Shown: piece by piece, positions 11,630-23,000 of the stretch
Numbering within the stretch: position 1 is the first letter of the stretch
How the letters are laid out: the number at the start of each line of letters is the position of its first letter
NCBI GenBank assembly: GCA_019321725.1
Contig: CM033105.1
Span: 16,895,861-16,959,860, forward strand
Length of the DNA stretch: 64,000 nucleotides
Direction of reading: 5' to 3'
Source of the DNA: Paulownia fortunei
Lineage: Eukaryota > Streptophyta > Magnoliopsida > Lamiales > Paulowniaceae
Made by a program: the position numbers and the translations under genes
The notes under the pieces: model-generated
What the model saw: only the letters and a program-made list of their open reading frames with translations
Told to the model about the DNA's origin: nothing
Databases searched by the model: none

Positions 11630-12290
11630 TGTATCAAATCTTGTGATCAAGAGATAGATGTCAATTGAATCATGAATGTTCAATCAAATCGTGTTATTTC
11701 ATCAAATGACTTATCCAATAACTCTTATTCTACAAATATAATTATGGGTCATTCACAAAAGTCAAAAAAATAAGTTGTGAAGAAGAGGTTCAAGCAAGAA
11801 AAGTGTTTGAGGAAATTCTCCGATCAAATTCAAAAAGATCAACGGTGTTCAAAGTGAAAATCAAGGCGTTCATTACGGAGTTCATCCAAATAATAGCGTT
11901 TTAAGTCAAGATTAAATTGTTAAACCCTCGAATTAACATTATTGAAGATTAAATCTACATTGAAAGAGATCAAATGGTTAATTCCATCAACAAGTTGTCA
12001 AATTTCAAAGTCAACATTCTTGATGTTCTAACATTTGATTCGATATTAAGGTATTAAACTTTCGAATTAACGTTATTGAAGAATGAAATTCAATTTAAAA
12101 GAGATCAAATCGATGATTGCACTTCCAAAAGTTCAAATCCCAAAATTTCTTGTTCTTGAAGAGAAGAATGAGAGAAATTAAAGAGATTATAATCATTTTA
12201 TTATTTCAATTCAATAAAATTCAATTTGTATATTTTTTTTTTTTTTGTTAATTTTGCGGACAACGAAATTTGTGATACAGCTAATAAAAT
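11630..12290 (+). repeat. Dispersed LTR-like repeat, copy 1
   Basis: This stretch shares blocks with 46480-46960: GAAGAAAAGTGTTGGAGGAA-type text, AAACCCTCGAATTAACGTTA and GGTTAATTCCATCAA, in the same order and strand. Within the copy a module of roughly 125-140 bp is repeated twice, each with a T-T-A-A-A-C-CTTCGAATTAAC core (about 11920 and 12055). It resembles the transcribed part of an LTR, but no terminal repeats or primer site could be fixed. Confidence 0.6.
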
Positions 12291-13055
12291 CTTTTAAATA
12301 TGTGTCCCTGTTGGATATGAATTCTAATTGGGATTTATTTGAAAAAACTAATTTGGAAGATTCCTGCTTGATTTAGGATATTGCAAAACAAGGAAAAAAT
12401 ATATGCTACTTAATCTTATATTTTTCCTTGTAGTGTTAAGGAGAATGCTTGGAAGTATTTTTATGGCAACTAACATTTGAACAATTTGAGTTGGAAATAA
12501 ATGAAGAATTAAGGATGGAAAGAATCTTAGTTATAGAAGGAAAATGCTAGATGTCTTGCTATGGTAAGACTCCAACATGGTAAGGACAAGGAGATAAATA
12601 TAAAAACTTGCAAGATGGAATAGATTTGATGAAATAAACATCTCATCAACATGGTAAACATGGTAAGAAGATAAGAAGATGACACGGATTGCATGTGATT
12701 GAACTGAAGAATCCTTGATGAGGATGGAAGAATCCTCATATGGGAAAGAGTTTTCTTTTCCAGGAATAAAACAATGTTTGTTTTCCTCATTCTCTCAAAA
12801 TGATTTCTCCTTCTCTTAAAATAAAATGGAACCACTATATATTAATATTATTATATTTTTTAAATTTATATTATCATAAATATATATCATCTTTTTTTAC
12901 ATTAAAAAATATAATATTTGATATTAAAAAATTGCCTATGTGACACCGCTAATCAATTTTTTTTTAAATCATTTTATGATATATTTTTGGAACAACCCAA
13001 CAAGAAAAACATGAGCAACAAATTTTCTACTGAAGAAGTACTTTAATTTAATGTG
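12291..13055. other. Intergenic stretch, no recognised feature
   Basis: No gene is supported. The minus-strand ORF at 12527-12835 gives a composition-driven peptide without recognisable domains. The sequence ATGGTAAACATGGTAAGAAG around 12650 hints at minor local repetition only. Confidence 0.4.
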
Positions 13056-13058
13056 TAT

Positions 13059-13109
<51 letters not shown>
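13056..13109. repeat. Compound (TA)n(GA)n microsatellite
   Basis: A run of TA dinucleotides passes directly into a run of GA dinucleotides ending at about 13109. Further TGTATG-rich low-complexity DNA follows at 13460-13520. Confidence 0.95.
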
Positions 13110-13111
<2 letters not shown>

Positions 13112-13959
13112 ATAGGGTGAGATTAAATGACTTATTCTTTAAAAAAACATGATTCTATGAGAAAAATAGAAAAAAAGTTAAGTTTATAAAAATGAGAAAT
13201 AATTTTGGATATGTGTTGGATCAATTGTTTTAAAGGAATGTAAATGTAACAATAACTATTGATGTAATATGTCATTTTTTTCTTTCCTTAAATGTGTGTG
13301 TGTTTATTTGTAATATGTCATTATATCTTTTAACTTTTTTGTATTTAAGTTATTTATTTGTATGTGTTTATTTTATTGTTCATTTATTTATCTAACTTTG
13401 CTATTAATTTATTTTTTATTACACTTTTTTGCTTTTAACCTTAGTCCGTATATGACTAACAAGATACATGCGTGTATATGTGGGTACGTATATGTGTGTG
13501 TATGTATGTGTGTATACATTCGTATATACATATGATTTTACTAGAATTTAGTTTATGAAACATGTCATTATGATAATCAGTTGAAGTTGTGTAAAAATAT
13601 AATAATTAAGCATAAAAATTATAATTTTATTTAGTCTATGTATTAATACGATAATAGAGTATTTACAGTTTAATCATTATATCGTTTATTTTTGTCTTTT
13701 ATTTTAGATAAACTGCTTATATATAGGCAGGAGGTTAGACGTATACACCTGCCAATATATAAATATCACCACCAAAAGGAGTACAAATTTTTTTCAAAGC
13801 GATAAGAAAGTAGTACCACTGCATTTACATGAAGCACAAAAAGCAAAATTCAAAAAATGTACTCACTAACAACATTATTTAAAATAAAAACTTGGTGCAT
13901 TTGGTTTATCTAGATAATTCCTAAAAGCTCTAATGGACAATTTGTAGTCTCGAAATAAT

Positions 13960-14396
13960 CTAAAAAGATAAAGAGCAGCCCTTGTTTGCTAAAAGATCTG
14001 CAGCTGGATTGCCCTCACGGAGTGTAATCCGATACTCCATCTGTTTTAATGATTTTATTGTCTATGAAATGTTAGGTTGTAAGCTCCATTTGCCTCTTCT
14101 TGCCCTTGCAACAGATTGATAACCAATTGGGAATCAACTTCAATCCAAACTCGGGAGAGTCTCAATTGCATGCAGAATTCCAGTCCCTTTGCCACCGTTG
14201 CCATTTTGGCTTCTAAATTGGTAATGTCACCAAGAAATAGAGAAAAATCAAGCATTAGATTTCCAGCATTATCCTGAACTAAACCACCCGGCCCAGCCGT
14301 GTCTGGATTACCTTTAGATGTTCCGTCCGTGTTAAGTTTAAATGATCCGGGTGATGGTTTATCCCATTTTACCAAATGAACACAACGAGTTTTAGG
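13960..14396 (-). pseudogene. LINE-type RNase H domain fragment (RVT_3-like)
   Basis: The open part (14375-14055) reads V-K-W-D-K-P-S-P-G-S-F-K-L-N-T-D-G-T-S-K-G-N-P, then L-E-A-K-M-A, then I-E-V-D-S-Q-L-V. These are the first Asp, the Glu and the second Asp of a type I RNase H. A 1-nt frameshift near 14055 moves the C-terminus into another frame, Y-R-I-T-L-R-E-G-N-P-A-A-D-L-L-A-N, ending at TAG 13962-13960. This form of RNase H is common as the last domain of plant non-LTR retrotransposons and as stand-alone fragments. No reverse transcriptase is seen next to it, so this is a stranded fragment. Confidence 0.8.
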
Positions 14397-14585
14397 AAAG
14401 TAGTTTTTGTGTACGTGTCTATATGTTCATTAACAAATTGTTTCTAGTTATATTAGCGCATGTTGAAAATTATTTTTATTATATCTGTAAAAAAATAATT
14501 AGTTGTATTGTGTCTTGTACACAATATGATTGACTCTCCCTTTTAGAGGAAATTTCTAAAATGGAGATTGTATCTCCTAAAAACT

Positions 14586-15514
14586 TGGGCAAAATACAAT
14601 AATACCCCATGAATTTGATCCCAAGTTGCATTTAGCCCTCCGAACTTGTGAAAGGTAATATTTGCCGTACTAAATCAAATTTGAATTTAATATTTAGATA
14701 AAATTATCCTTAATAAATGAATTTGAACTCTTTTAGATAAAGATGAGTAAATATATTTTTGTAAATATAATTTAGATATATATATTACTCCTTTTTTTTA
14801 TTGCTTGAACAAAATTCCTAGTCCAAAACATAGCATTAGTAAATCATCTCCTTTAATAAATACTCGATATAATTCATAAAATAAATTAAAAATGCATCTA
14901 ATTAGTTCTACTATGATCTTTTGGCACTAAATTTTGTTATTCGAGCAAAGATTGTTAAAGACGCTTAAACATACCAACAACAAAAAAGTTGTACTACTTT
15001 TTCTTTCATAGTCAAATGTTACGAATATCATTATATTGAAAATATAATTATCAACAATTTAATATATATATATATATATATATGTATGTATACCTAAATT
15101 AAGTATTCAAAATTATACTTAATCATATTTATCCAAAAAGAGTTTAAAATTTATTTAGATTAAATAGTTAATACTTTATTTTGAATAATCAAAATAAATG
15201 TTCATGTTTAATATTTTTGTATATTTATTATACTCATTTATTAATATATTTTTTTTAAGTTGAACTACTTAAGTTGTTGATTGTTTTTTTTTAAATATAA
15301 TTTTAAATATTTTTTCTATTTAATAAAGATTCTAAAATTAAAATTGGGGGTATAAATATACAAAATATACTAAGAATTATATAAACTCATTTTATTAAGG
15401 ACAATTTTATCCAACATTAAATTCAAATTTGATTGGGGGATTTAAATGTTACTTTGGCAAGTTAAGGGAGGTAAACATATGATCAAATTCAGGGGTGTTA
15501 CTGTATTTTGCTCC
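14586..15514. mobile_element. Non-autonomous DNA element with long terminal inverted repeats
   Basis: The left end (GGGCAAAATACAATAATACC ... TGAATTTGATC ... AAATTTGAATTTAATATT) is mirrored at the right end in inverted order (ATTAAATTCAAATTTGATTG ... GATCAAATTCA ... TGTATTTTGC). The arms are at least about 130 bp and imperfect. The interior is AT-rich with no ORF. No clear target-site duplication was found, so exact ends and superfamily are uncertain; a Mutator-like or other long-TIR MITE is most likely. Confidence 0.7.
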
Positions 15515-16880
15515 ATTACCCCAATTTTTCAATGATAGGTGAGAAATGAGTCTCATAAGAGTACCTCGTAAATACCACCCAAACACTTGCTTCTCAAAAA
15601 AAGTGTGTTGAAACAAGTTTTTGAGATAATATACTTGCCATTATTTTTGAAGTGGAATGCTTCGAGTTATAAGGGTAAACTCCAATCATGTGGTTGATTG
15701 CTTGATAGATTTCTTTTTTTGATACAAGTAATTATTAGGGGCATCGAGGAGTTCTAACTACAATCTACGCACAGTCACATCTCAAAATGAAGGAATATTG
15801 AGTATTTATAAATATTAAAATAAATCCACAAATAAAGTTTTTTATATCCTTGGACTTCAGTTTGAATTGGGCCTTTTTTTATTACTGGACTCAGAGTCCG
15901 CCAATTTTCATACAACTATGTTACTTCTAAGTCTACCCACAAATATAAAGTGGTTAGTGGTTAATGACAACAAAAATAATCTACTAATGGACAGCTAATA
16001 TTATTTTAAATAAATAGTTCTTGTTTTGAAATGCTTTGTTATTTAGGTATAACTAATCAAGTTCTCCATCAAAGGCTAAAAATCCCACCAAGTAACACCT
16101 CATAATGGACTTCAATTTGGAACCCACAAAAACACTGATGCTACAAGATATGAGGCTCAAACCCTCTTAAGGAAATTAATAAAACTTAAAAAGTTTCACT
16201 GTTGCATTACATATTAAAGGCTAATTGTGTTTCATCTTATATTTTATATAATAAATTTATGTCATGTGTATTAATTTATAAAAATATTTTATACACATAA
16301 ATGTATACGTTGTATGAAATATAATATAAAATATTATATTAAAATAAATTATGTGAATTGAATTTTGTTGATGCTATAACACAAATTTGGTATCTGCAAA
16401 AATAATGAAAGAAAAAAATAATACAAATTAAAATTTATTGAATTTGATGAATATACGCGAATATGCATTTAACCTTGGGAGAAAATTTGAAATAGTTGGT
16501 TGGTGAAGTTTTGAGTAAGTCCATACTTTCTGAAGAAAAATTGAAGAGCTTTAAGTCTAAATGCAACAGACACAAAAATTTAGTAAGTGACACTGAAACA
16601 CGTAATCTCATATCTCGTATTGTTTTATGGTGAGTAATATTTCAAACTCTCGAGGTGGATCATTCAACTGAAACTTGGAATAAATATGTTTGGGGAGAAT
16701 CAAAACATAGCAAGAACTGGATGGCTGCTTCAGTTCTCTTGCTAAATTGTTCTTTCTTTGACAGTAAAGCAACAGCTGTGGATAACATGAGAACTAGTGG
16801 ATATTGCTCTAGAAAATTACCACAGTTCCGAAGAAATAAATACAACATTGCTACAACTTTTAATTTTTTTCTCTTTTAAA
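15515..16880. other. Intergenic stretch, no recognised feature
   Basis: AT-rich DNA without a supported gene. ORFs at 16655-16879 (+) and 16660-16848 (-) overlap each other and lack recognisable motifs. The last 150 bases before 17023 probably belong to the 3' UTR of the neighbouring SOUL gene. Confidence 0.4.
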
Positions 16881-17022
16881 AAATTCCAATGTCTGTCCAA
16901 TGTAACAAATATATTTGAGAACAGATTGGATTGAATATTAACAGAACTTTGCAGGAAACATCTCTGCAATAACCAATGCAGGATGAAGATTGATCAGCAT
17001 GAGACAGAGGATTGCCAAGACA

Positions 17023-17067
17023 TTAGTCCAATGAGAACTCTTCAAGCCATATAAGTACTTCATTCCT
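17023..17067 (-). CDS. HBP5: HBP5-like exon 8
   Basis: 14 codons plus TAA, R-N-E-V-L-I-W-L-E-E-F-S-L-D, the conserved SOUL C-terminus. The acceptor is CTCTCAAAG. Confidence 0.92.
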   Translation of the reverse strand, partial: RNEVLIWLEEFSLD

Positions 17068-20000
17068 CTTTGAGAGCAGCAAAGGCGAAAAAAAGACAGA
17101 ATAAGAAAATCTCCAATAAACTATGCAAGCAAATATAACCTAAAATGGAGGTGTAAGAGACGTGATGCAAGCTAAAATGTGACTACATATACCAAACCAA
17201 ATTCTTGTTAAGTGTATAAATAGTTGCTGATGAATAGTTTTTTATAGTCTAAACGTGCAAATGCAACAAACTGATAATCTCATTGACACAAACGCAATAG
17301 TATGTTTTATGTCAAAGAACAACTTCAGAATAAAGTATTTTTTCTAGAAAATGAACTCAGTAAAAAACCAAAGGCACACTGGGGCATACTAGCTGACAAG
17401 AATCTATTCAAGATGCAAAATTATCATTATCTCCAAATTCAGAGTTCATCTAAAATATTATGAATAATTTAACAAAGTCAACTGGCCATCCTTTCAAAAG
17501 ATTCAGATGATATTTGATTTTCTACAGTGCTGATGCCATCTCAAATTCAAAAGCCCGATATGAAAAATGAGTTCAAGACAATTCACATTAATATCTACTG
17601 AGAGAATACTTTGTTTTAACAATGCACAAGTTATTTAACTGGAGCACTATCAGATGGACAATTGTAGAGATTAAAATCACATAAAGGTCAGATTACCCTA
17701 TGCAAAGCTAACAGGTCAGTCAGAATATTGGTTGTCGGCCGAGAAAGTACTAAGGCCATGAAAGTTCACTCAGAAACAAAATCTCTCCTAACGGATAGGA
17801 GGGTACACGACAAGTGGTAGATGAGACGATGAGATTAATCAAGAACGGAAACAAAGAACTGCTTAAGTTTTTCATAATAGAAGAAGAAAGATTTGGAGAA
17901 GACGACGATTTTTCCCTATATTCTAGTCCTTCAGTTCCTCTTTCATGTTTCCATTTGTGCATGAAATCTGTATTCCAACCATGCTTCGTATAATGATTAT
18001 CCTTTTAGTACCAAAACAGGATGTTCCAAAACAAAGGAGAAAAGAACAACAAATAAATCCCAACTCCTTATTCAGTGAAAATTTAGAAAACACATCCAAG
18101 TATGGTTTCTTACCATTGTAAAGCTCCAAGTCCTCCCTGGATCGTTGTAGCGAGCTAACAAACAACCTGCTTTAGTTTTCAGACCATCCCTGATAAGATT
18201 AGATCGCAGAGCTTTTTCCTTCTCTCGAACAATATCCTCGGTTGGTTTCCCACTGAATTTTGATACTGCAGCTATACCTCCTTCCACCTTCTTCAAGCTA
18301 ATTTCTGCTTGATTTGGAGCTGGCAAACTGATCAACACACAACTTGTCTATCACGTATTGATCACAATTTACACCGTTGAATGCTAAATTTGAAATTTAT
18401 TCTCTAATACATTACTCTTTCCTCAACTTCTACGGCAGTGTCACACTCCATTACTCCAGGACCATCAGATATTTTTCTTAGAAAGTTCAGTCTCAGTAAG
18501 TTAAAGTTAAGACTGAGAAGAGTCAACAAAGTTCACCTGTTCATATCTTTTTCTGATGGAAGAACTATCTGAATGGACACTTTGGAGATTTCCGGGTCAA
18601 ATGCCTGTGTAAATACAGGTGTCGTCATTGGTATTTTCTCTGCCGCAGAATTCTTTCCAAATATATACCTTATGATAGAACTGTAAATTAGATCATCCAA
18701 ATAGGTAAGAATAAATCACGACTTTGAATTGGGCTAAAAAGTTTTACCCAGCAACTGAATTGAAGCCACTTGAACCAGACAGCTTGTCACCATTTGTTTC
18801 GACAACGATAAATGGGTCGTACTTTCTCACCTGTAGATACATCTCAAATCTAGTCACTAAGGATGAGGAGATGATTTGTGTTCAATCAAATGGACATAGT
18901 ACTATAGTTACATATGTACAGTACATAGAGTATCGGTATGCTATAGTAACAGATTCGTCAAAAAGATATACTCTAATTTATCTCAAATGATGCAGGCTAA
19001 CACTTTGTATAATGTCATTAACGAAACACCAATATAAAAGTTGTCCTGCAAACTTATTGTCAGTGTAATGCATGATCTTTTTTACAAATTTTAATGCAAT
19101 TGAAGAACTCGTGCCAGCATGCGCGTCAATAAGGAAAAGAAGAACAGTAGGGACCTCATAATTTGCAGTTCTTTTCAGTATTTGATATTTTGGTGTTTCC
19201 AGGTCTGGAGTCTTGTAAATCCGCAGCTGCACAAATGACACTTTCAAAAGTCAAGAAGGAATTAAGCTACAGATAATTGATCATACAGAGTACTATGTCT
19301 AATACTCTCTCTTCTCGTACCTGCTTTACCACATCCAGTAAACCTTCCACAGAAAAATAGTCATTGTTCTCAATGGAATCCCAATAGTCCTTGATAAAGG
19401 AAGAAACTGTAATGAGCTGTAGTTCATGATTATATTACTATTCCAAATCCCTTGCATGATGAAGGGTAACACCTTACCAAATGGCTGCAGAACTTCTTAG
19501 TTTCAGGGTTAATGCCCATAACGGAAGTACCTGTGAAGACTAATTCAGGTTTCCAAGGTAAAAGAATGAATTTCATTACCATAGTCCACCTTGTGGTTAT
19601 CTCATAAGGTCCTGTCTACAGAAACTCAATCAATCAGGGAAAGAAATTCAGGACTGAATTTATTTCGATGCAAAACTATGCAATTCTTAAGCAGTAAGGC
19701 TCTGTCGGATCCAATTTTCACTGAATACAGTAGTAGGAAAAGGAAGAAGGCAAACAATGATTTACCTCACTCTTCCTCCCTATAATTATCAATATCTATA
19801 TCTATATCTATTATCTTTTTTATTATCTATTATCTATTACTATTATAAAGTATGAATATGAATAGTTCTAAAAATTTCTTTGAATTTTTTATTCAACTAA
19901 AATATTCCTATAATAGTGTCATTTTAATGGCAATTGCGTAAATTTAATATTCTTATCAATTCCTACACTTAGTATTATAATATAGGGTTAATCTCACTTT

Positions 20001-23000
20001 ACCCTCTTCTATTCATAATGAGTATCACTTTACCCCCTATACTCTCAATTGTCTCACTTTACCCTCTTGTACTCTCATTATGTCTCACTTTACCCCCTTA
20101 TACTCTCTTTGTCTAACTTTACCCCCTATACTCTTAAAGCAAATAACTAAACTACCCTTACCTATTATTTTTAGTGAAATTACTTTAAAATAGGCTGATA
20201 TTAATATATTTATATTTATTTTTAAATAATTTTTCAACTTGATTAATTAATACTTAATATTACTTATAGTAATATTACTTTAAAATATTCTAAATTTAAT
20301 ACACTTATATTTAAATACTAATAATTTTTTCAACTTAATTAATTAATACTTAATATTAAATTTATTTCATACTTTATTATGCTTATTTTAATGGTTATTC
20401 TTTTATTAACATAGTTCCTATTAAATTTTTATATCGTAGGGCTTTTTTTATTAGCTAATACATTTTACTTATAAATTTAATACTCATCATAAATATAAAA
20501 AATGTATGATATATTTCCAAATCATATTTTGTTAAATAAGTAAAATATAAGTAATAATTTTTTATTATTAATGGATTATCAAAATTTCGTAGAAACAATT
20601 TTAAATACAAAAAAGTCATTTTTAGGTTTACTTTAATACTATTAAATAAGTTATAATAGTCAAATTATCGTAGTTTGATGAATACTATGTTAAATTTAAA
20701 ATAACTTAACGAATACTTTTCTAAATTTAAAAATATAGTCATTTTAGAAATTAATTTAATTACTATTACTTAATTATAATGGTTATGTTTGAATTTAACA
20801 TAGTTTCTATGAACGTATGATAACTCTATTAATAATAAAAAATATTACTAATATTTTATGTATTTAATAAAATATTTTTTAAGATTTATAGTTAGTAGGA
20901 AATTCATAAGTAAAACCATATTAGATAATAAAAAATATCCTATTATATACTAATTTAATAGGAAATATGTTATATTATAAAATATCTATTAAAATTTAAG
21001 TATAATAAAATTTTAAATAAATTTAATATTAAGTATTAATTAATCAAGTTGAAAAATTATTTGAAAATAAATATAAATATATTAATATCAACATATTTTA
21101 AAGTAATTTCACTAAAAATAATAGGTAAGGGTAGTTTGGTTATTTTTTTTTAAGAGTATAGGGGGGCAAAGTGAGACAAAAAGAGTATAAGGGGGTAAAG
21201 TGAGACATAATAAGAGTACAAGGGAGTAAAGTGAGACAATTGAGAGTATAGGGGTGTAAAGTGATACTCATCATGAATAGAGGGGGTAAAGTGATACTTA
21301 TCATGAATAGAGGGGGGTAAAGTGAGATTAACACTATAAAATAATATAACTAAGTTAATAGTAGAAAAAAGGATAAATGCATAGAAAGAGAGGATTCTAA
21401 AGGCCTGCAAGTAGTTTACATTTATTATAGCAATCGTGAAGACATGTAAAAGTTCAACTGTGCCACTCACAAGGTATTTTTTTTTTCCCTTTTTTCTTCC
21501 GGACTGCAATTAGTTGAGAATTTTTATTATAGCAATCGTGAAGACATGTAAAAGTTCAACTGTGCCACTCACAAGGTATTTTTTTTTTCCCTTTTTTCTT
21601 CCAGACTGCAATTAGTTGAGAATTATTAGAGCTCTATCTAAGTCTAGTAAAAGTCCAACTCTTCCACTTCCTCATCCAATGATCCAATAAAAATTACATG
21701 TTATATTCAAATTTTGCACATATATTTTTAGTACAACTTTTATATCCTTGAGTTCATAAGCAAAAATTTTTCTAATCTTTTATTCAAGTATAATGAGAGG
21801 AATATAGTTCTTAAGTTGAATATAGTGTAACGAAAGCAAATTACTTTGAGAGAAAAGCTTATTGAAAGAATAAGAATATAATGTGAGAAAAGTAGTATTG
21901 CACTATCACTAATATGTTGTAACATTGGAATGTTTTTTGGAATGTAAGCAAGATGAGTTCTTGGCAAATAATCACTAAAGAAAAACTTCTTTTGTAGAAA
22001 AATATTCTATTACTATTAGTTTTGGATAACCCAATGATAACCAAAAACAATAACTAGAAGTTCAATAGTAGCTTAATGATAGTTGCACATGTATTGACGC
22101 TAACAAAGTGCATAATATTACAACTATTAACGAGAAAATACTAAGATGAAAGATCAGTTCTAGAATTTTATCATGAATATTTAGAAACTTAATTTTGAAT
22201 ATTGATTTAAGGTAATTGACATGCTAAGGTTAGCCTTGTGGCCTCCTGTTTTCTTGGAACATAGGGATTAACCATTTTGCAATGTGTTAGAGATGGTGAT
22301 AAACGAAACTGTTTAACTTGAAATTCAATTGGCACATTTCTCAATTCTTAAATTCATGCAATGATTTTTATGGAAATAATTAGAGAAAATATAGAACTCT
22401 TGAAAAGCATGAATACAATCATAATAATAGTTATCTTATAATGAAATCCGCAATCTTATATTCAATAATGATATTATGCGATGGCAAAAAGCGACAACTT
22501 CAAAGTAATTTCAAATTACACAATATGATTTGAATGAGTAATTAATTCAGATAAATTAAAATACTGTTTGTTAGAAATCAACAAGACAGAGATCTCTGAT
22601 TAAGAAAACAAAGCAAACAAGAGTGGTAGGAAAAAAATACTGAAAGAATTTAAATCTTAAAACCGTTTTCTCAAAAGAAGAGCTTAATCTCGAATTAATT
22701 AATTAAGAGTAGAGTCAAGAAATAATTATACTCAACAAGTTAATGTGTAGCAAGTATGTGTATATGTATGTATTTATCTATGCATGTATAAGTAGATATG
22801 AATTTGTTTATATATATATATATATATACACACACCTATATAAGCGACAAAAGTGGAGAAGAATAAAAGTAGTCATCTAATTAAAAAATAAACGGGAACA
22901 TTAATATATTAGAGCATGTTGAATTTTTCAATTAAGACTATATCTTTACAAACAAAATTCTCTAATTTACAGGTGCCTCAAAAGAATGAAACTACTTCTA

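Noticed and set aside
21150..21509. Minus-strand ORF of 119 codons with repeating H-F-T-P-L-Y-S
   Set aside because: Translation of the ~30-bp repeat array in the MITE arm, not a protein gene.
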